DNA of 64,000 nucleotides from Pseudoflavitalea rhizosphaerae (GCF_003991355.1 NZ_RCSU01000001.1:682001-746000); one strand, 5' to 3'; counted from the stretch's first letter, positions 44,278-54,871 are shown. A program made the numbers and translations. The notes: a model not told the origin generated them from the sequence alone.

Positions 44278-44985
44278 ATGAAAAAGATAACACTCAGCCT
44301 GGCCCTGGTGCTCATCGCGTTTGCAGCCTCTGCACACGCTCTCTGGATAGAAACCGAAGCCAAAGGCAACAAGAACAAAGCACATATAGTACGTATTTAC
44401 CTCGGCGAATTCTCCGACAATGAGAGGGATTCCGTAGCCAACTGGTTCAGCAATATGAAGGACATCGAGCTCTTTGTTACCGGTCCGGCAGGCAATCGGC
44501 AGAAGATCACGCTGAGGGATGCCGGGGACCATTACCTTGGAGAATTCACGCCTTCAGCAGAAGGCAACTACACCCTTTCTGTTGCGCATACTGTTGCCGA
44601 TGTATACAATGAAGGGAAAATAGAATATTATGCAACAGCTTCCGTGAGCGTGGGAAAAGCTTCCAATTCATCGCTGGCAAAATCCACTTTTCTATCTGTG
44701 GTCCCTGCCGCTGCCGGCAAGCTGGCATCACCACTGGATCTCCAGGTATTCATGGAAGGTCGGCCTGTTGCAAAGACCAAGGTAATGGTTGCATCACCCG
44801 ATGGCTGGGAGAAAACCATGTACAGCAATGAAGAAGGGAAAGTGGCTTGCCACCCCGTGCAATCAGGCACACATATGCTGGAAGCCGTGAAGGTCCTTAA
44901 AACACCCGGCACACATAATGGAAAAACATACAAATCAGTTACGCACCTGGTAACACATTGTGTGCATGTGAGCGAATTGCCCTAA
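44278..44985 (+). CDS. DUF4198-like secreted protein
   Basis: 235 residues. The signal peptide ends in AASAHA, followed by HALWIETEAKGNKNKAHIVRIYLGEF, the characteristic His-containing start of DUF4198 proteins, then Ig-like beta segments (VFMEGRPVAKTKVMVASPDGWEKTMYSNEEGKV) and a CVHVSELP end. DUF4198 proteins are periplasmic and often linked to metal (nickel or cobalt) uptake, but no metal transporter lies nearby. The gene is alone on its strand, divergent from the locus C sigma gene and convergent with the FAD oxidoreductase gene. Confidence 0.75.
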   Translation: MKKITLSLALVLIAFAASAHALWIETEAKGNKNKAHIVRIYLGEFSDNERDSVANWFSNMKDIELFVTGPAGNRQKITLRDAGDHYLGEFTPSAEGNYTLSVAHTVADVYNEGKIEYYATASVSVGKASNSSLAKSTFLSVVPAAAGKLASPLDLQVFMEGRPVAKTKVMVASPDGWEKTMYSNEEGKVACHPVQSGTHMLEAVKVLKTPGTHNGKTYKSVTHLVTHCVHVSELP

Positions 44986-45082
44986 TTTATAAAAATCCAC
45001 AAAACACCTGATAGAAGAAGAAACCAGATTACTGCTGACTGCAATTACTGCAAACAAAATCACCCTAGAAAGGGAAGCATGA

Positions 45083-47365
45083 TCAATAACATCTTACCGC
45101 AAAAACCGCAGCAGGCACATCTGCAGATGGATGTTCCATTTCCAGGACCAGTTTGCCGGTGGTTACGGGTTGATCCAGTTTGATGGTATTATGCGTTTGG
45201 TAATTGTTTATTTTTTCAATTATCAGATTTCCCTTTTCGTCTTTGATGCGATAATTCCTTACACAAAATGGCATTACTGTTTCAGGATGATGCATCAATA
45301 CAGTTTCCATCGGATGATCATAATCCGAATCGAAAAAGAGATCGATACAACTGATGGATTGCGGCTCTGGCCAACTGATGGTCAATCGGGGAAGCGGATC
45401 ATTCCAGTCGGCCACCCAGGCATTGGGCTGATATGTGGGTCTGTCGATACCATTTCGTATATTTTCCGCACTGAACAGGTTCAGGCCCGCTGGATATTTG
45501 AAAGCGATATTTTGCCCTTCGGGCCTGCGTTGCGGGCACCAAAACTCGAATGTGTCCATTCCGATATGTTCCGGAGGCGTTTGCTTTCCATAATTAGACA
45601 CTGCTTTATTCACTGAATTGAAAACAGACAATACCCCTGTTACCCTTTTCCGGCTGTGGTGTAATTGAACCAGCGGATTTTTCATGATGGTGAGAAATGC
45701 GTATCCGGATTCTTTCATCTCCGCATCAAATGTGAGGTGCAAACAGTTTCGACCGGGATGAACAGACAATGTTTTCCTGCCGATAGTAATATCAGGCGTA
45801 TGGTTTCCTGTTTTACTGCTTATGCGCAATTCAAATTCGAGACTGGTTTCCGTTTCAGCTTCTGCATGCACAATAAAGGTTTCGATCTTTCCCGATTGCA
45901 GGGGGATCATTTGCGCAAGTGAAAGGTTCAGTGGCTTCAGGAACCCGCTTTCCGGCAATTCTTTCAAATGCAGCTCACTGGATGCTTCGATCTTAGCGGA
46001 TGATAATTTATCCGCTTCATCTTTCAAGATCATTCCGGGAATATACTGACCGGTTTTCAATAATCTTTTCTGCAACATATCTATATACCCTTGCCTGATG
46101 ATGTCCGCAGGTTGTATATTTTTTTCCTTACACATGGCGGCGGCCATACCAACCGCCTGTGAGGCATAGGCCGCCGTGGCCATTACCCGTGTGGACCCGA
46201 AAGCAACATGCGAGGCGCTGATGCTGCGGCCTGCCAGGAAAAGATTCCTGATATTCCTGCTGTACAGGCAACGGTAAGGGATCTGGTAAATACCTTTTGC
46301 ATGCCATTGATTGCAGCCGGGCTTTTCACTGAATACGCCATCGGCAGGATGCAGATCTATGCTCCATCCGCCAAAAGCAACAGCGTCTTGATGCACGCGT
46401 TGCTCTACAATGTCTTGCTGCACCAACATGTAATCTCCCTCAAATCTCCGGCTCTCCCTTTTACCGGGAATGGTGCCTACCCATTCGAGCGTCAGGTTTG
46501 CCGCTTCGGGAAACTCCCCTGAGTTCTTGATATAGTTCCAAACACCGTATATGACTTTCCAAAGTTCCCATTTGATCTGTTCGGTATCATGCACCGTATC
46601 TAACCTTCCACCATATTCGATCCACCATAATTTACAACCGAAGTCCTGTGCATTGAAAGTTTTGAATCTCGGGATTTTGGTGATGTCGTTCAGCGCAAAT
46701 GCAGGCGGTATGAAGCTTACCGGCCTTCCTGTATCCTTGCTGTAAAAATATAGAGTATGCCCCAGCAGTTCTCCGTATTCTTTCGACGGCGCAAATTTTT
46801 CTCCAAATTCATCCATGCTTTCTGCCCCCATGCGGAAAGCTGCGCCTGACAGGAATCCCACTACCCCATCACCTGAGGCATCGCAAAACAAAGGGGCAGA
46901 TAAATTATATTCTGTCTGGTTCTGGCTGCAAAAGGCTTTCAACGACTGAATGGTGTCAGCATCCTTTTTCTCAACCTCATACACGGCTGTATTCAGAAGC
47001 AGCGTGATATTGGGCTCACTCACCACTTTATCCAGCAGAACCATGTCCAGTATTACAGGATTTCCTTCGGGATTCCGATAAGTATTTTCAACAAGTATCT
47101 CGTCAATCACTCCGCCTTCTCGCGCCCACCGGTTATTATTGCCCATATGTGATGTAGCGCCCAGTACCCATAAGCGCACTTCGCTACTGCTGTTTCCTCC
47201 GAGTACGGGCCTGTCCTGCACCAGTACTACTTTTGATCCCTGCCTCGCAGCCGTGATGGCGCAGCATACACCAGATAAACCACCACCTGTCACAATCAGA
47301 TCGGCCTTCAATTCCCGGTTCGCAAATGCGCGTTTAACGCCTGAACTGTTTTTATCTATTTTCAT
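45083..47365 (-). CDS. FAD-dependent oxidoreductase (FAD_oxidored family)
   Basis: 760 residues from ATG 47365; the frame is open to a GTG at 47416, but the ATG fits better. The dinucleotide-binding motif DLIVTGGGLSGVCCAITAARQGSKVVLVQDRPVLGGNSSSEVRL lies at about 22-65, and the catalytic domain continues with FCDASGDGVVGFLSGAAFRMG and NLFLAGRSISASHVAFGSTRVM. From about residue 480 on there is a beta-rich extension of unknown role. Such proteins are frequent in Bacteroidota glycan loci; the substrate is not known. No signal peptide is visible, so it is likely cytoplasmic. It follows the 944-residue protein by about 75 nt and is probably the last gene of locus D. Confidence 0.85.
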   Translation of the reverse strand: MKIDKNSSGVKRAFANRELKADLIVTGGGLSGVCCAITAARQGSKVVLVQDRPVLGGNSSSEVRLWVLGATSHMGNNNRWAREGGVIDEILVENTYRNPEGNPVILDMVLLDKVVSEPNITLLLNTAVYEVEKKDADTIQSLKAFCSQNQTEYNLSAPLFCDASGDGVVGFLSGAAFRMGAESMDEFGEKFAPSKEYGELLGHTLYFYSKDTGRPVSFIPPAFALNDITKIPRFKTFNAQDFGCKLWWIEYGGRLDTVHDTEQIKWELWKVIYGVWNYIKNSGEFPEAANLTLEWVGTIPGKRESRRFEGDYMLVQQDIVEQRVHQDAVAFGGWSIDLHPADGVFSEKPGCNQWHAKGIYQIPYRCLYSRNIRNLFLAGRSISASHVAFGSTRVMATAAYASQAVGMAAAMCKEKNIQPADIIRQGYIDMLQKRLLKTGQYIPGMILKDEADKLSSAKIEASSELHLKELPESGFLKPLNLSLAQMIPLQSGKIETFIVHAEAETETSLEFELRISSKTGNHTPDITIGRKTLSVHPGRNCLHLTFDAEMKESGYAFLTIMKNPLVQLHHSRKRVTGVLSVFNSVNKAVSNYGKQTPPEHIGMDTFEFWCPQRRPEGQNIAFKYPAGLNLFSAENIRNGIDRPTYQPNAWVADWNDPLPRLTISWPEPQSISCIDLFFDSDYDHPMETVLMHHPETVMPFCVRNYRIKDEKGNLIIEKINNYQTHNTIKLDQPVTTGKLVLEMEHPSADVPAAVFAVRCY

Positions 47366-47440
47366 CTGAACAATTAAAATTTTTGATAGGTTACGGTTTG
47401 ATTTTTCTTTAATCACCTGTCGCCCTGCAAAAGGTCCGCT

Positions 47441-50275
47441 TTACTGCCCCAGGGTCACTGTTTCACTTTTCTGTTCTTTGCCATCGGTTTGAACCAGGGA
47501 GAGATAAAAGGAAACAGGGTTCATTTCACCCACCGGTACGGTAAATTCAAAAGGATAAGCTTTATCCGTAAGGGTTTGCTGACGACCATCTGCAACGGAG
47601 TAGACCAGTGATGCGCTGCTGAATTTGTTATCATCATCCTGCAGGTATACATAAAGGCGGCGATCATACCTGCCCAGTTGCAGCAGCATGGCCTGCGCAT
47701 TGCCGGCTTTCAGCTTCGCATGTCCGGCGGCGTTAGCCGGAGTATCGTGATCGAGGATCTTTTGCTGGAAAGATGAACAGATGGTTACGCCATCGATGGC
47801 TATAGCCGCCAATCCGTTTGCAGGAACGGTAATGAGAAAGCTGCTGTCGTTCACGGCAAGTTTCTGATTTCCTGTAAATGAATGGATCGTGGTTTTCCTG
47901 TTCAATTGCACACGGTTGGGATCGATCGTAACCCTGGCGGTAACGGATTTTGCAGACTGGTTGGAGAAAGCCAGCAATAACTTGTTCTCTTTTCTTGCAG
48001 CGATATAATTGAGCTCTGTGCCGGAAATAGTCAGTAAGCGGGAAGGCATCCAGAGTTGCACTTCTTTTTCTGTATAGAATTTCCCTTTTTGAGCGCCATA
48101 CATTTTATTCTGCAGGTAAGCGTACCCTTCTATATAGGTGGCAGGGAAATTTATTTGTGTATTGCTTCGTACGAAAGCATCGGTTACCAGGTAATCCAGC
48201 AACATGCTGGCCATAGGCAGAATATGATTGTAGTGGAATGAATTTACACTTTGATCTTTGTGTGCATGCAGCGGAAAATCGAATTGTTCATAGGCTGTGG
48301 TCCTTTCCGTATTGATATGATAACCGGGAAAGTTTCTATAACGGCCAATGATAGCCGCTTTTGCCACCTGGGTGAGAAAGCTGTCCCGGGTAAAATATCC
48401 CAGGCGCAGCATCCAGGGCGCATAATTGGCCATAAAGATGCCACGATGCCCGGTAGCTGTACCGGAAGACTCAGGCGTGAGGCCCATTTCAGACAGCCGC
48501 CACGCGGGCGCCTGCTCTTCTGGATAATACATTTGCCTGTGCCCTTTGGAGCGCAGGTACCAGTACATGGGCGCTTTACCTCCTTTGTTGACTGTAACCA
48601 GACTATCCGGCACCGCCGGGACCATCCAGGTAAACATTGTATAATTACGCGCGCCTTCGCGGGCCGCGTTCAGATAGCGTTCATCATTGGTGAGCTCATA
48701 TAATTGCAGGAACTCGATCCACCTGCCTGTAAAAGTGGGCCAGAAAAAATAGCTTGACTGCATAGGATCATTGAAACCAGTCTGTGGCTGATAGATCCTT
48801 TGCTCCAGGTATTTGTTGGCTCCTTCAACAGAGGCTTGCAAATATCTTTTATCACCCGTGGCTTTGTAAAGCCACATTTCATTGATCCAGTTCTTACCGG
48901 TCTCTTTATTGTCGAGATTACGCACACGTGCTGTATTGTATTCCTTTTTTGCCAGTTCCAGGTAGAAAGGGTCCTTCTTCCCGAATACATCATAAAGCGC
49001 CAGCAATTCAGAGAGTGGTGCGATAGGCCCTTTCAGTTTCCGTGATGGACTTTGTATCTTTTGCGTGCTGTCAAGCGCAAACAGGAACTTTTCCCGCGAG
49101 AGCATGAATTCCATCAAAGGATAAGCCCTTTTCTCGAACATCACAGAATCATCCATCACCAGGGCGAGTTCCAGTGGATGGAGGCTCGACACATTCTTTA
49201 CGGCTCCCGGCACATCGGTTGAATATGCGAACCCCTTCAGACTGTCTATGAACCATGCATAATGCGATAAAGAATAATCCACGATATTGTCAAGCGCCGT
49301 ATTCAGAGACGCAATATCATTCCTTCGAAAATCCCTGAAACCAAAAATTTCTTTTGCCAACTGGCTAAAGGCCTGGTTGATGGGTTTTGGCGTCACCACC
49401 AGGAAACAGGAAAAATCGAATGATTGCCCTGCTTCCATTTTTGATAAATACCCGCCGGGAATCGGTGCATAGATCTGTGGCTGCAATTTTTTTTGTTCAT
49501 TCACCAGCGCCACACCAAAGCGGCTATTGGTCAATGTGGGCAAGGGTTGGAAAGGGACCTCTTTTGAAGTGGCCACTACGCCAACCGTATTTGTTCCATC
49601 ATACACGAATGTGGTGGGGAGGGTAGCCATGAATGCCGGCGTGCAATAAGCGGCATCGGGTACTCGTTTTTCCTGCCAGATCAGTGGCTGCCAGATCCCT
49701 TTTGCCTGCTCTTCAGTTACCGATGGTGCACCGGTGTAACCAACACTGTAATAACCCGCTTGCAAGGGTTTAATGGAAAAATGTAAAGACGGGTACGGAC
49801 CAGTTTTTAGAAGATAAGCGGTTAACAAGAATTTACCGGATGATGGAAAACTGAAATGGACAGTATCCTTTCCATTGCGGGCGCTTGTGGCTTTCACAAT
49901 TGTTTTTTCGCCTGCATTGAAGATATTGGCCGTTCTCCATTCTGCTTTCGTCCGGAGAATACGGTCATCAAAACCATCGCCAGCCATGGCTGCGCCAATT
50001 TTCTTTTGTTTAAAATCATTCCGGCTGCTGTCTGTTACTTTCCAGGTGAGCACATTGTATTCCACTTTTTTCAAACCTGCAGGCTTCAGCGCCATGCCAG
50101 GATCAGTGGCATTGTACAGCACGGTGAATGTTGGCGCAAAGCCGTAGGTCCGTTTTCCGCTTCTGATGATCATTTCAGTGTAGCCTGCGGGAACCACCAC
50201 TTGCGAGAGCAAAGCTGAAACTGGCATACAAGCTGTCAGCAGAAGCAAATAATATTTGAACTGGGCAGATCTCAT
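47441..50275 (-). CDS. Large secreted helical-toroid protein, putative glycan-active enzyme
   Basis: 944 residues with a signal peptide (YYLLLLTACMPVSALLSQ). An N-terminal beta-sandwich (about 25-300) is followed by a long helical region (about 320-690) that looks like an (alpha/alpha)6 toroid (NEMWLYKATGDKRYLQASVEGANKYLEQ; FLQLYELTNDERYLNAAREGARNY) and C-terminal beta domains. This overall plan is seen in several glycoside hydrolases and polysaccharide lyases; I cannot assign a family or catalytic residues. Its start overlaps the GH97 stop by ATGA (50272-50275), so the two are translated together and probably act on the same glycan. Confidence 0.7.
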   Translation of the reverse strand: MRSAQFKYYLLLLTACMPVSALLSQVVVPAGYTEMIIRSGKRTYGFAPTFTVLYNATDPGMALKPAGLKKVEYNVLTWKVTDSSRNDFKQKKIGAAMAGDGFDDRILRTKAEWRTANIFNAGEKTIVKATSARNGKDTVHFSFPSSGKFLLTAYLLKTGPYPSLHFSIKPLQAGYYSVGYTGAPSVTEEQAKGIWQPLIWQEKRVPDAAYCTPAFMATLPTTFVYDGTNTVGVVATSKEVPFQPLPTLTNSRFGVALVNEQKKLQPQIYAPIPGGYLSKMEAGQSFDFSCFLVVTPKPINQAFSQLAKEIFGFRDFRRNDIASLNTALDNIVDYSLSHYAWFIDSLKGFAYSTDVPGAVKNVSSLHPLELALVMDDSVMFEKRAYPLMEFMLSREKFLFALDSTQKIQSPSRKLKGPIAPLSELLALYDVFGKKDPFYLELAKKEYNTARVRNLDNKETGKNWINEMWLYKATGDKRYLQASVEGANKYLEQRIYQPQTGFNDPMQSSYFFWPTFTGRWIEFLQLYELTNDERYLNAAREGARNYTMFTWMVPAVPDSLVTVNKGGKAPMYWYLRSKGHRQMYYPEEQAPAWRLSEMGLTPESSGTATGHRGIFMANYAPWMLRLGYFTRDSFLTQVAKAAIIGRYRNFPGYHINTERTTAYEQFDFPLHAHKDQSVNSFHYNHILPMASMLLDYLVTDAFVRSNTQINFPATYIEGYAYLQNKMYGAQKGKFYTEKEVQLWMPSRLLTISGTELNYIAARKENKLLLAFSNQSAKSVTARVTIDPNRVQLNRKTTIHSFTGNQKLAVNDSSFLITVPANGLAAIAIDGVTICSSFQQKILDHDTPANAAGHAKLKAGNAQAMLLQLGRYDRRLYVYLQDDDNKFSSASLVYSVADGRQQTLTDKAYPFEFTVPVGEMNPVSFYLSLVQTDGKEQKSETVTLGQ

Positions 50276-52290
50276 AGGTTTTGATCAGTCTTTATTTGGA
50301 TCACCAGTCCACCATTGGCCGGGATCGTAAACAATGTATTTATTCCGGATTTCAATTTTTTCACTTCTTTGATGAAACCGGCGTCCCCGGCTGCATCCCT
50401 GATCACCGTAGCCTGCAGGTTTTGCTTGCTGCGGATAAAGGAAAGATCAAGATTGAAGGACCTGTTGGTTGCTGTTCCATTGATCACTGCCACATACCAG
50501 GTTTTTCCTTTCCGTCGCGCAAATGCCGCCAGCTTACCGATCTCACTCCCATTCAATACAAGCGTTTCATTCCAGGTAACAGGCAATGATCGCAGTAGCG
50601 GAAGAATGGGTTTGTAAACCGGATCACTCAGCAACGTAATCGGGTTCTCAGCAATGCATTGAAAAGGTGAATTGAAAAGATAGAGCAGGGCCAGTTGATG
50701 CGTGTAAGTGGTATTGGCCTTGTTGCTGAAGAAAGCAGGCGTATAATCGCTATGTCCCAGGAGCAAACGTGTGAAAGGCAATGCTGCATTGTGCCAGGAA
50801 GGGATCGGTTCGTTCATGATATTCAATTCCATGCCACGGATACCTTCGCGTGTCATTTCATTGGGAAAGGAAACGCTTTCGCCGGTGGGCGCCTGGCAGC
50901 CGTGAAAATTCACCATCAGTTTTCTTTCGGCAGCAGCCTTCAGCAAACCGATCTCGAATTCGATGAATCTTTTCTCTTCACTGTTCATGAAATCAGTTTT
51001 CAGCCCTACCACACCACAGGCGCGGATGCTATCCAGGAAGCGGTTGCGTTGAACAGTATCCAGAATATCTTTTGAATGTTTCCATACCCAAATGCCAATT
51101 TTCTTTTTGGCGGCATAATCACAGAGTTCCGTCAGTTGTTGCCATTTGCCGGGCCATCTTGTTTCCCAGCCTTCATCAATCAAGGAGAACTGGAAGTTCA
51201 GTTCGGCAGCGGCATCGATGAATTTCATTTCTTCCACCGGCTCCAAATAATTCTCCTCTTTGCGCGTGATCCAGCTCCAGACGGCGATGCCTGGTCTTAT
51301 CCATGACTGGTCCCTGAAAATTTGCTTGTCCGGCAGTGGATTCAGGTTTTCTATTATTTTATTTTTCACCAGTTCATCCAGTGAATTAGCGAACAGGACC
51401 ACACGCCAGGGCGTTTGCAATTTCCCGTTCACAGCAAAGCCTGCGGCCCCCTCCGTAAAGTTGACCTGCACTGCATTCCCACCGGTCGCCTTCAATCTCA
51501 TACCGCTATAGCCATAGAGCGCCGCTTCGGTGATCACCATGAATTTTTTCCCCGGAAGTTCAACTACCAGCGGCTTTCCCTGAATGGGTCCTTGTGAAGA
51601 AACGGATGGCAATTTAGCAGGCGTGGTACTCATCCACAAACCAGCATAGGATTTCAGTTTCCAGTTGTTGTTCCGTTCAAAATACCAGACGCGGGCATTG
51701 GCTGGCAAGGTAAAACTGGTGAGCTCTTCATGCAACGATGCATGTGAGTTGCCTGCCGGTTGATAGCGGAAAGCGCAGCCATTATCGAATAACCGGAAAG
51801 CAATCGTATCCGTTGCATCATTTTGCTGAACGGCAACCGTATACTCGATACAGTGATTCAGCGACACTGTACTGTTGAGGCGGGATGGACGCTGTTCGCG
51901 GATCGTATGCTGACGGAGCAAACGTAATTGCTGAACATCCGTTCCCGGCGTACGGTCATCCAACCTTAGTCCTAATACTGCGGGCTCGATCAGGGTCTGA
52001 GCACCGGCGGCAATGCGGTAGAACAGTTTTCCATTTTCGGTATACAAAACTGCGTTGATCTTTTTATTGGGACTAGCCAGTGTAAGCGCCGGGCCGGAAG
52101 CCCAAAGCAATCCGCCCAGCAGCATAAATAACAACGTAAACCCCAATTTGAGTGTGATCCAACCGGTCTGCCGCCAGGCATGGTGAGGATTGGGACCAGA
52201 AGGACCAACAATTGAGTTGCGCTGTAAAGCGGCGGCTCGCGCCATGGGCAGCAGCCCGTAAAGTGATGAATATATTCTTCGGTTGATCAT
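50272..52290 (-). CDS. GH97 family glycoside hydrolase, retaining type (putative alpha-galactosidase)
   Basis: 672 residues. About 44 residues precede a signal/membrane segment (FTLLFMLLGGLLWASG), an unusually long N-terminus. The GH97 N-terminal beta-super-sandwich (about 68-310) is followed by the TIM barrel: DQSWIRPGIAVWSW, FSLIDEGWETRWPG, GIWVWKHSKD, then GLKTDFMNS with Asp433 in the position of the nucleophile of retaining GH97 alpha-galactosidases, and NEMTREGIRGMELN with the likely acid/base Glu. Inverting SusB-type members lack this Asp. It overlaps both neighbours (TGATG with the DUF5017 gene, ATGA with the next gene). It probably releases alpha-linked galactose in the periplasm. Confidence 0.9.
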   Translation of the reverse strand: MINRRIYSSLYGLLPMARAAALQRNSIVGPSGPNPHHAWRQTGWITLKLGFTLLFMLLGGLLWASGPALTLASPNKKINAVLYTENGKLFYRIAAGAQTLIEPAVLGLRLDDRTPGTDVQQLRLLRQHTIREQRPSRLNSTVSLNHCIEYTVAVQQNDATDTIAFRLFDNGCAFRYQPAGNSHASLHEELTSFTLPANARVWYFERNNNWKLKSYAGLWMSTTPAKLPSVSSQGPIQGKPLVVELPGKKFMVITEAALYGYSGMRLKATGGNAVQVNFTEGAAGFAVNGKLQTPWRVVLFANSLDELVKNKIIENLNPLPDKQIFRDQSWIRPGIAVWSWITRKEENYLEPVEEMKFIDAAAELNFQFSLIDEGWETRWPGKWQQLTELCDYAAKKKIGIWVWKHSKDILDTVQRNRFLDSIRACGVVGLKTDFMNSEEKRFIEFEIGLLKAAAERKLMVNFHGCQAPTGESVSFPNEMTREGIRGMELNIMNEPIPSWHNAALPFTRLLLGHSDYTPAFFSNKANTTYTHQLALLYLFNSPFQCIAENPITLLSDPVYKPILPLLRSLPVTWNETLVLNGSEIGKLAAFARRKGKTWYVAVINGTATNRSFNLDLSFIRSKQNLQATVIRDAAGDAGFIKEVKKLKSGINTLFTIPANGGLVIQIKTDQNL

Positions 52291-53183
52291 CAGGGAGTAA
52301 TGGTAATGGTAAGTTCTTTCAATATCCTGTCCGGTTCATTCTGATAGGAAGAATTGGTAGCCTCAAACACCACTTTGTAGGTGCCTGGTTTATTGAAAAT
52401 ATCATTTGCCGGCGAATATCGTGTAAGGTTGGTAGTGATATTCTTGATGGGGATGCCTTTGTCTGGTGAAATGGTGTTGGGATTGAAACTCTTTGTGAGT
52501 ATCCAATCATCATCCGCATTATTAGGAGTAGCCTGCGTCAATACCTGGGTACTCATCACCAGCCAGTTGGAGGCAGGGTTTTCAAAGCTCACGGATTTCC
52601 ATCCTGCCGTACCTACATTGGCCTGTGGCGTTACAACCCCTTCAGCATCTTCCATATCCATGAAAAAGCTACGGATCACCCAACGATTGGGGTTTGGATT
52701 AGACATAGCTGGTACTACATAACGGAAAGCAATAGTGGCAGCCCTGTTATCAGTTGTAAACTCAGACAGGTCAACCGTTCCCGAAGGGACCTGGTCAGCA
52801 CCCTGGGAAAGCGTGAACCTGCTGGTGATATCCGTCCAGTCAGCGGCCTGTACATTCGCGGCATCATAAGTACCGTTAAAATTACCAGACACCAGCACTG
52901 TCATATTATTGAGTACGCCATATTGCTGGAAGGAATTGAACCGCATCAGCAGCTTATTGCCCGTAGTGAAAGTCCTGTTCCTGTATTCGTATACGCGGCC
53001 TGGTGTTCCGGGCCAGAAAACGATGTTTTGCGGATTACCTTTAAAATTGAAAATAATGGAATCGCCCAGTTTATAAGTAGCAGCGCTGGCAGACACTTCA
53101 AATAATGGAGCATCCACTTCATCTCGTTTGGTGCAGGAAGCCACCAGGAGACCGATGATACTATATACAATGAATTTGTTCAT
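52290..53183 (-). CDS. DUF5017-like surface lipoprotein
   Basis: 297 residues from ATG 53183. Lipobox Cys17 (IIGLLVASCTKRDEVD). The body is beta-rich, starting with APLFEVSASAATYKLGDSIIFNFKGNPQNIVFWPGTPG, as in DUF5017 proteins encoded after SusD genes; the end (GTYKVVFEATNSSYQNEPDRILKELTITI) is an Ig-like strand set. It is likely a SusE/SusF-like accessory glycan-binding lipoprotein. It starts 28 nt after the SusD stop and its own stop overlaps the GH97 start. Confidence 0.8.
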   Translation of the reverse strand: MNKFIVYSIIGLLVASCTKRDEVDAPLFEVSASAATYKLGDSIIFNFKGNPQNIVFWPGTPGRVYEYRNRTFTTGNKLLMRFNSFQQYGVLNNMTVLVSGNFNGTYDAANVQAADWTDITSRFTLSQGADQVPSGTVDLSEFTTDNRAATIAFRYVVPAMSNPNPNRWVIRSFFMDMEDAEGVVTPQANVGTAGWKSVSFENPASNWLVMSTQVLTQATPNNADDDWILTKSFNPNTISPDKGIPIKNITTNLTRYSPANDIFNKPGTYKVVFEATNSSYQNEPDRILKELTITITP

Positions 53184-53211
53184 GACCTTGATGTTGGATG
53201 TTTGATGAATG

Positions 53212-54852
53212 TTACCAACCGGGATTTTGTGCAACGTAAGGATTCACTGCAATCTCGGTATTCGGGATGGGGAACAGTACGCTCCTGGAAGTGACCCTGC
53301 TGGCCTGTTTGATGGCGGCATCGGAAAGGCTTGCGGGCATATTGGTCTGGTATTCGGTTACCTGTTGCTGCATGGTGGTAACGTAGATGCCCCAGCGAAT
53401 AAGATCGTGTTTGCGTATTCCTTCATAACTCAGTTCCCGGAAACGTTCAGCCCTAACGGCTTCCCTGAAATCCGCCTGCGCCATTGCAGGCAGATCCACT
53501 GCAGGATCAGCAAGGTCTGCAGGTTTTCCAAAACCTCTTCTGCGCACTTTGTTCACAAATTCCAGTCCCCCGGCAGAAGGACCTGTTGCTTCATTTTCCG
53601 CTTCTGCATACATCAGCAGCACATCGGCATAACGGATCATGGGGAAATTGATGGGTGTGAAGTCCTGGTTCCTGGGCCTCACCACTTCGTACTCCCTTCT
53701 GTATTTACCAACGCTTCTTTCATAGATCTGCTCTGCCGTAAAGTTTGTTCTCGCCACCTTTACCGGGAGTGTGGTGCCCACGCGCACAAAACGGTAAGGC
53801 GCCACGGTCCAGTCTCTCCGCAGGTCTCCATCCTCATAGGCATTGTACACTTTTGCCGTGATATGTACGTGATCATAGGCAAAACCGGTATCCACACTCG
53901 GGCAGTAAACGCCCATCCAGGAACCTACGTAACCACCTTCGCGCACCACACCCTGGTTATTGCCGGCAAACTCCAGTTCCCAGATATTTTCTTTGATATC
54001 ATACTCATCCTTCGCCAGTTTTATGAAAATATCGCTGAAGCTGGGATTAAGTGCGTGCTTTCCGGAAGTGATCACTTTATTCGCATACACTTTCGCGTCA
54101 GCATATTTAGCAACGTCGTTCAGCGGTTCGCCGGCCATCGTGAGGTAGATCCTCGCCAACATGGCCTGTACGGCAGATTTACTGATACGGCCACCGTATC
54201 CGTAGAAATCGATCTCCTTCGTAAGCCCTTCGGCTTCCTTCATATCCTTTATAATTTGCGCATATACTTCAGCGATAGGTGTCCGGGGCAGATTGGGTTC
54301 CAGCGGGGATTTGGTGGAACTGAGCTTTAATGGAACAGCGCCAAAATTATCTACCAGCACAAAATAATAGAACCCGCGCAGGAACAATGCCTGCCCTTTT
54401 ACTTCGTTCTTGCTGGAATCAGACACTTCTGCGCCGTCTACATGGTCCAGTAACATATTGGCCCTTTCAATGCCAGCGTACAATGATTCCCAGCAGCGGT
54501 TCAACTCCAGCATACTGGCATCGAGCGTATTGGACATATAGCCTGTTGGCTGGCTCTTTACATAGAATTCATCGCTGAAGTTCAGGAATCCCCAAAGACC
54601 GCAGCCGTAAGTACGGCGGTCGCCCAAACGGTCATATACAGCCGAAAGGGCCCTGTCAAGATCTGTTTGTGTTTTATAATAAGTTTCGGGAGTAATGGAA
54701 TCAACAGGTTTGGTGTCCAGGAATTTGTTGCAGGAACCAAACAGGATGATCACTGTGAGAACTATAAGCAGAAGAGGGCCTGCCAATCTTACCTGCCTGG
54801 CAATTTTTACCGGCTGGTTGCACCAGGTTGATGATGCTGTATTCGCTATCAT
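53212..54852 (-). CDS. SusD/RagB-type lipoprotein (locus D)
   Basis: 546 residues from ATG 54852 (two codons into the longest frame, which begins with TTG). A long n-region precedes the signal core and lipobox Cys41 (TVIILFGSCNKFLDTKPVD). The body has the SusD features VKGQALFLRGFYYFVLVDNFGAVPL and the C-terminal RAERFRELSYEGIRKHDLIRWGIYV, ending in IPNTEIAVNPYVAQNPGW. It pairs with the SusC encoded 19 nt upstream. Locus D has no ECF sigma or FecR genes of its own. Confidence 0.92.
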   Translation of the reverse strand: MIANTASSTWCNQPVKIARQVRLAGPLLLIVLTVIILFGSCNKFLDTKPVDSITPETYYKTQTDLDRALSAVYDRLGDRRTYGCGLWGFLNFSDEFYVKSQPTGYMSNTLDASMLELNRCWESLYAGIERANMLLDHVDGAEVSDSSKNEVKGQALFLRGFYYFVLVDNFGAVPLKLSSTKSPLEPNLPRTPIAEVYAQIIKDMKEAEGLTKEIDFYGYGGRISKSAVQAMLARIYLTMAGEPLNDVAKYADAKVYANKVITSGKHALNPSFSDIFIKLAKDEYDIKENIWELEFAGNNQGVVREGGYVGSWMGVYCPSVDTGFAYDHVHITAKVYNAYEDGDLRRDWTVAPYRFVRVGTTLPVKVARTNFTAEQIYERSVGKYRREYEVVRPRNQDFTPINFPMIRYADVLLMYAEAENEATGPSAGGLEFVNKVRRRGFGKPADLADPAVDLPAMAQADFREAVRAERFRELSYEGIRKHDLIRWGIYVTTMQQQVTEYQTNMPASLSDAAIKQASRVTSRSVLFPIPNTEIAVNPYVAQNPGW

Positions 54853-54871
54853 AGTCAAAGCAATTTATTCG

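Noticed and set aside
53209-54330. 373-codon plus-strand ORF opposite SusD of locus D
   Set aside because: It lies entirely antisense to a conserved SusD gene, its product has no family features, and its Cys/His-rich content is what the reverse of Gln/Ala-rich coding sequence gives.
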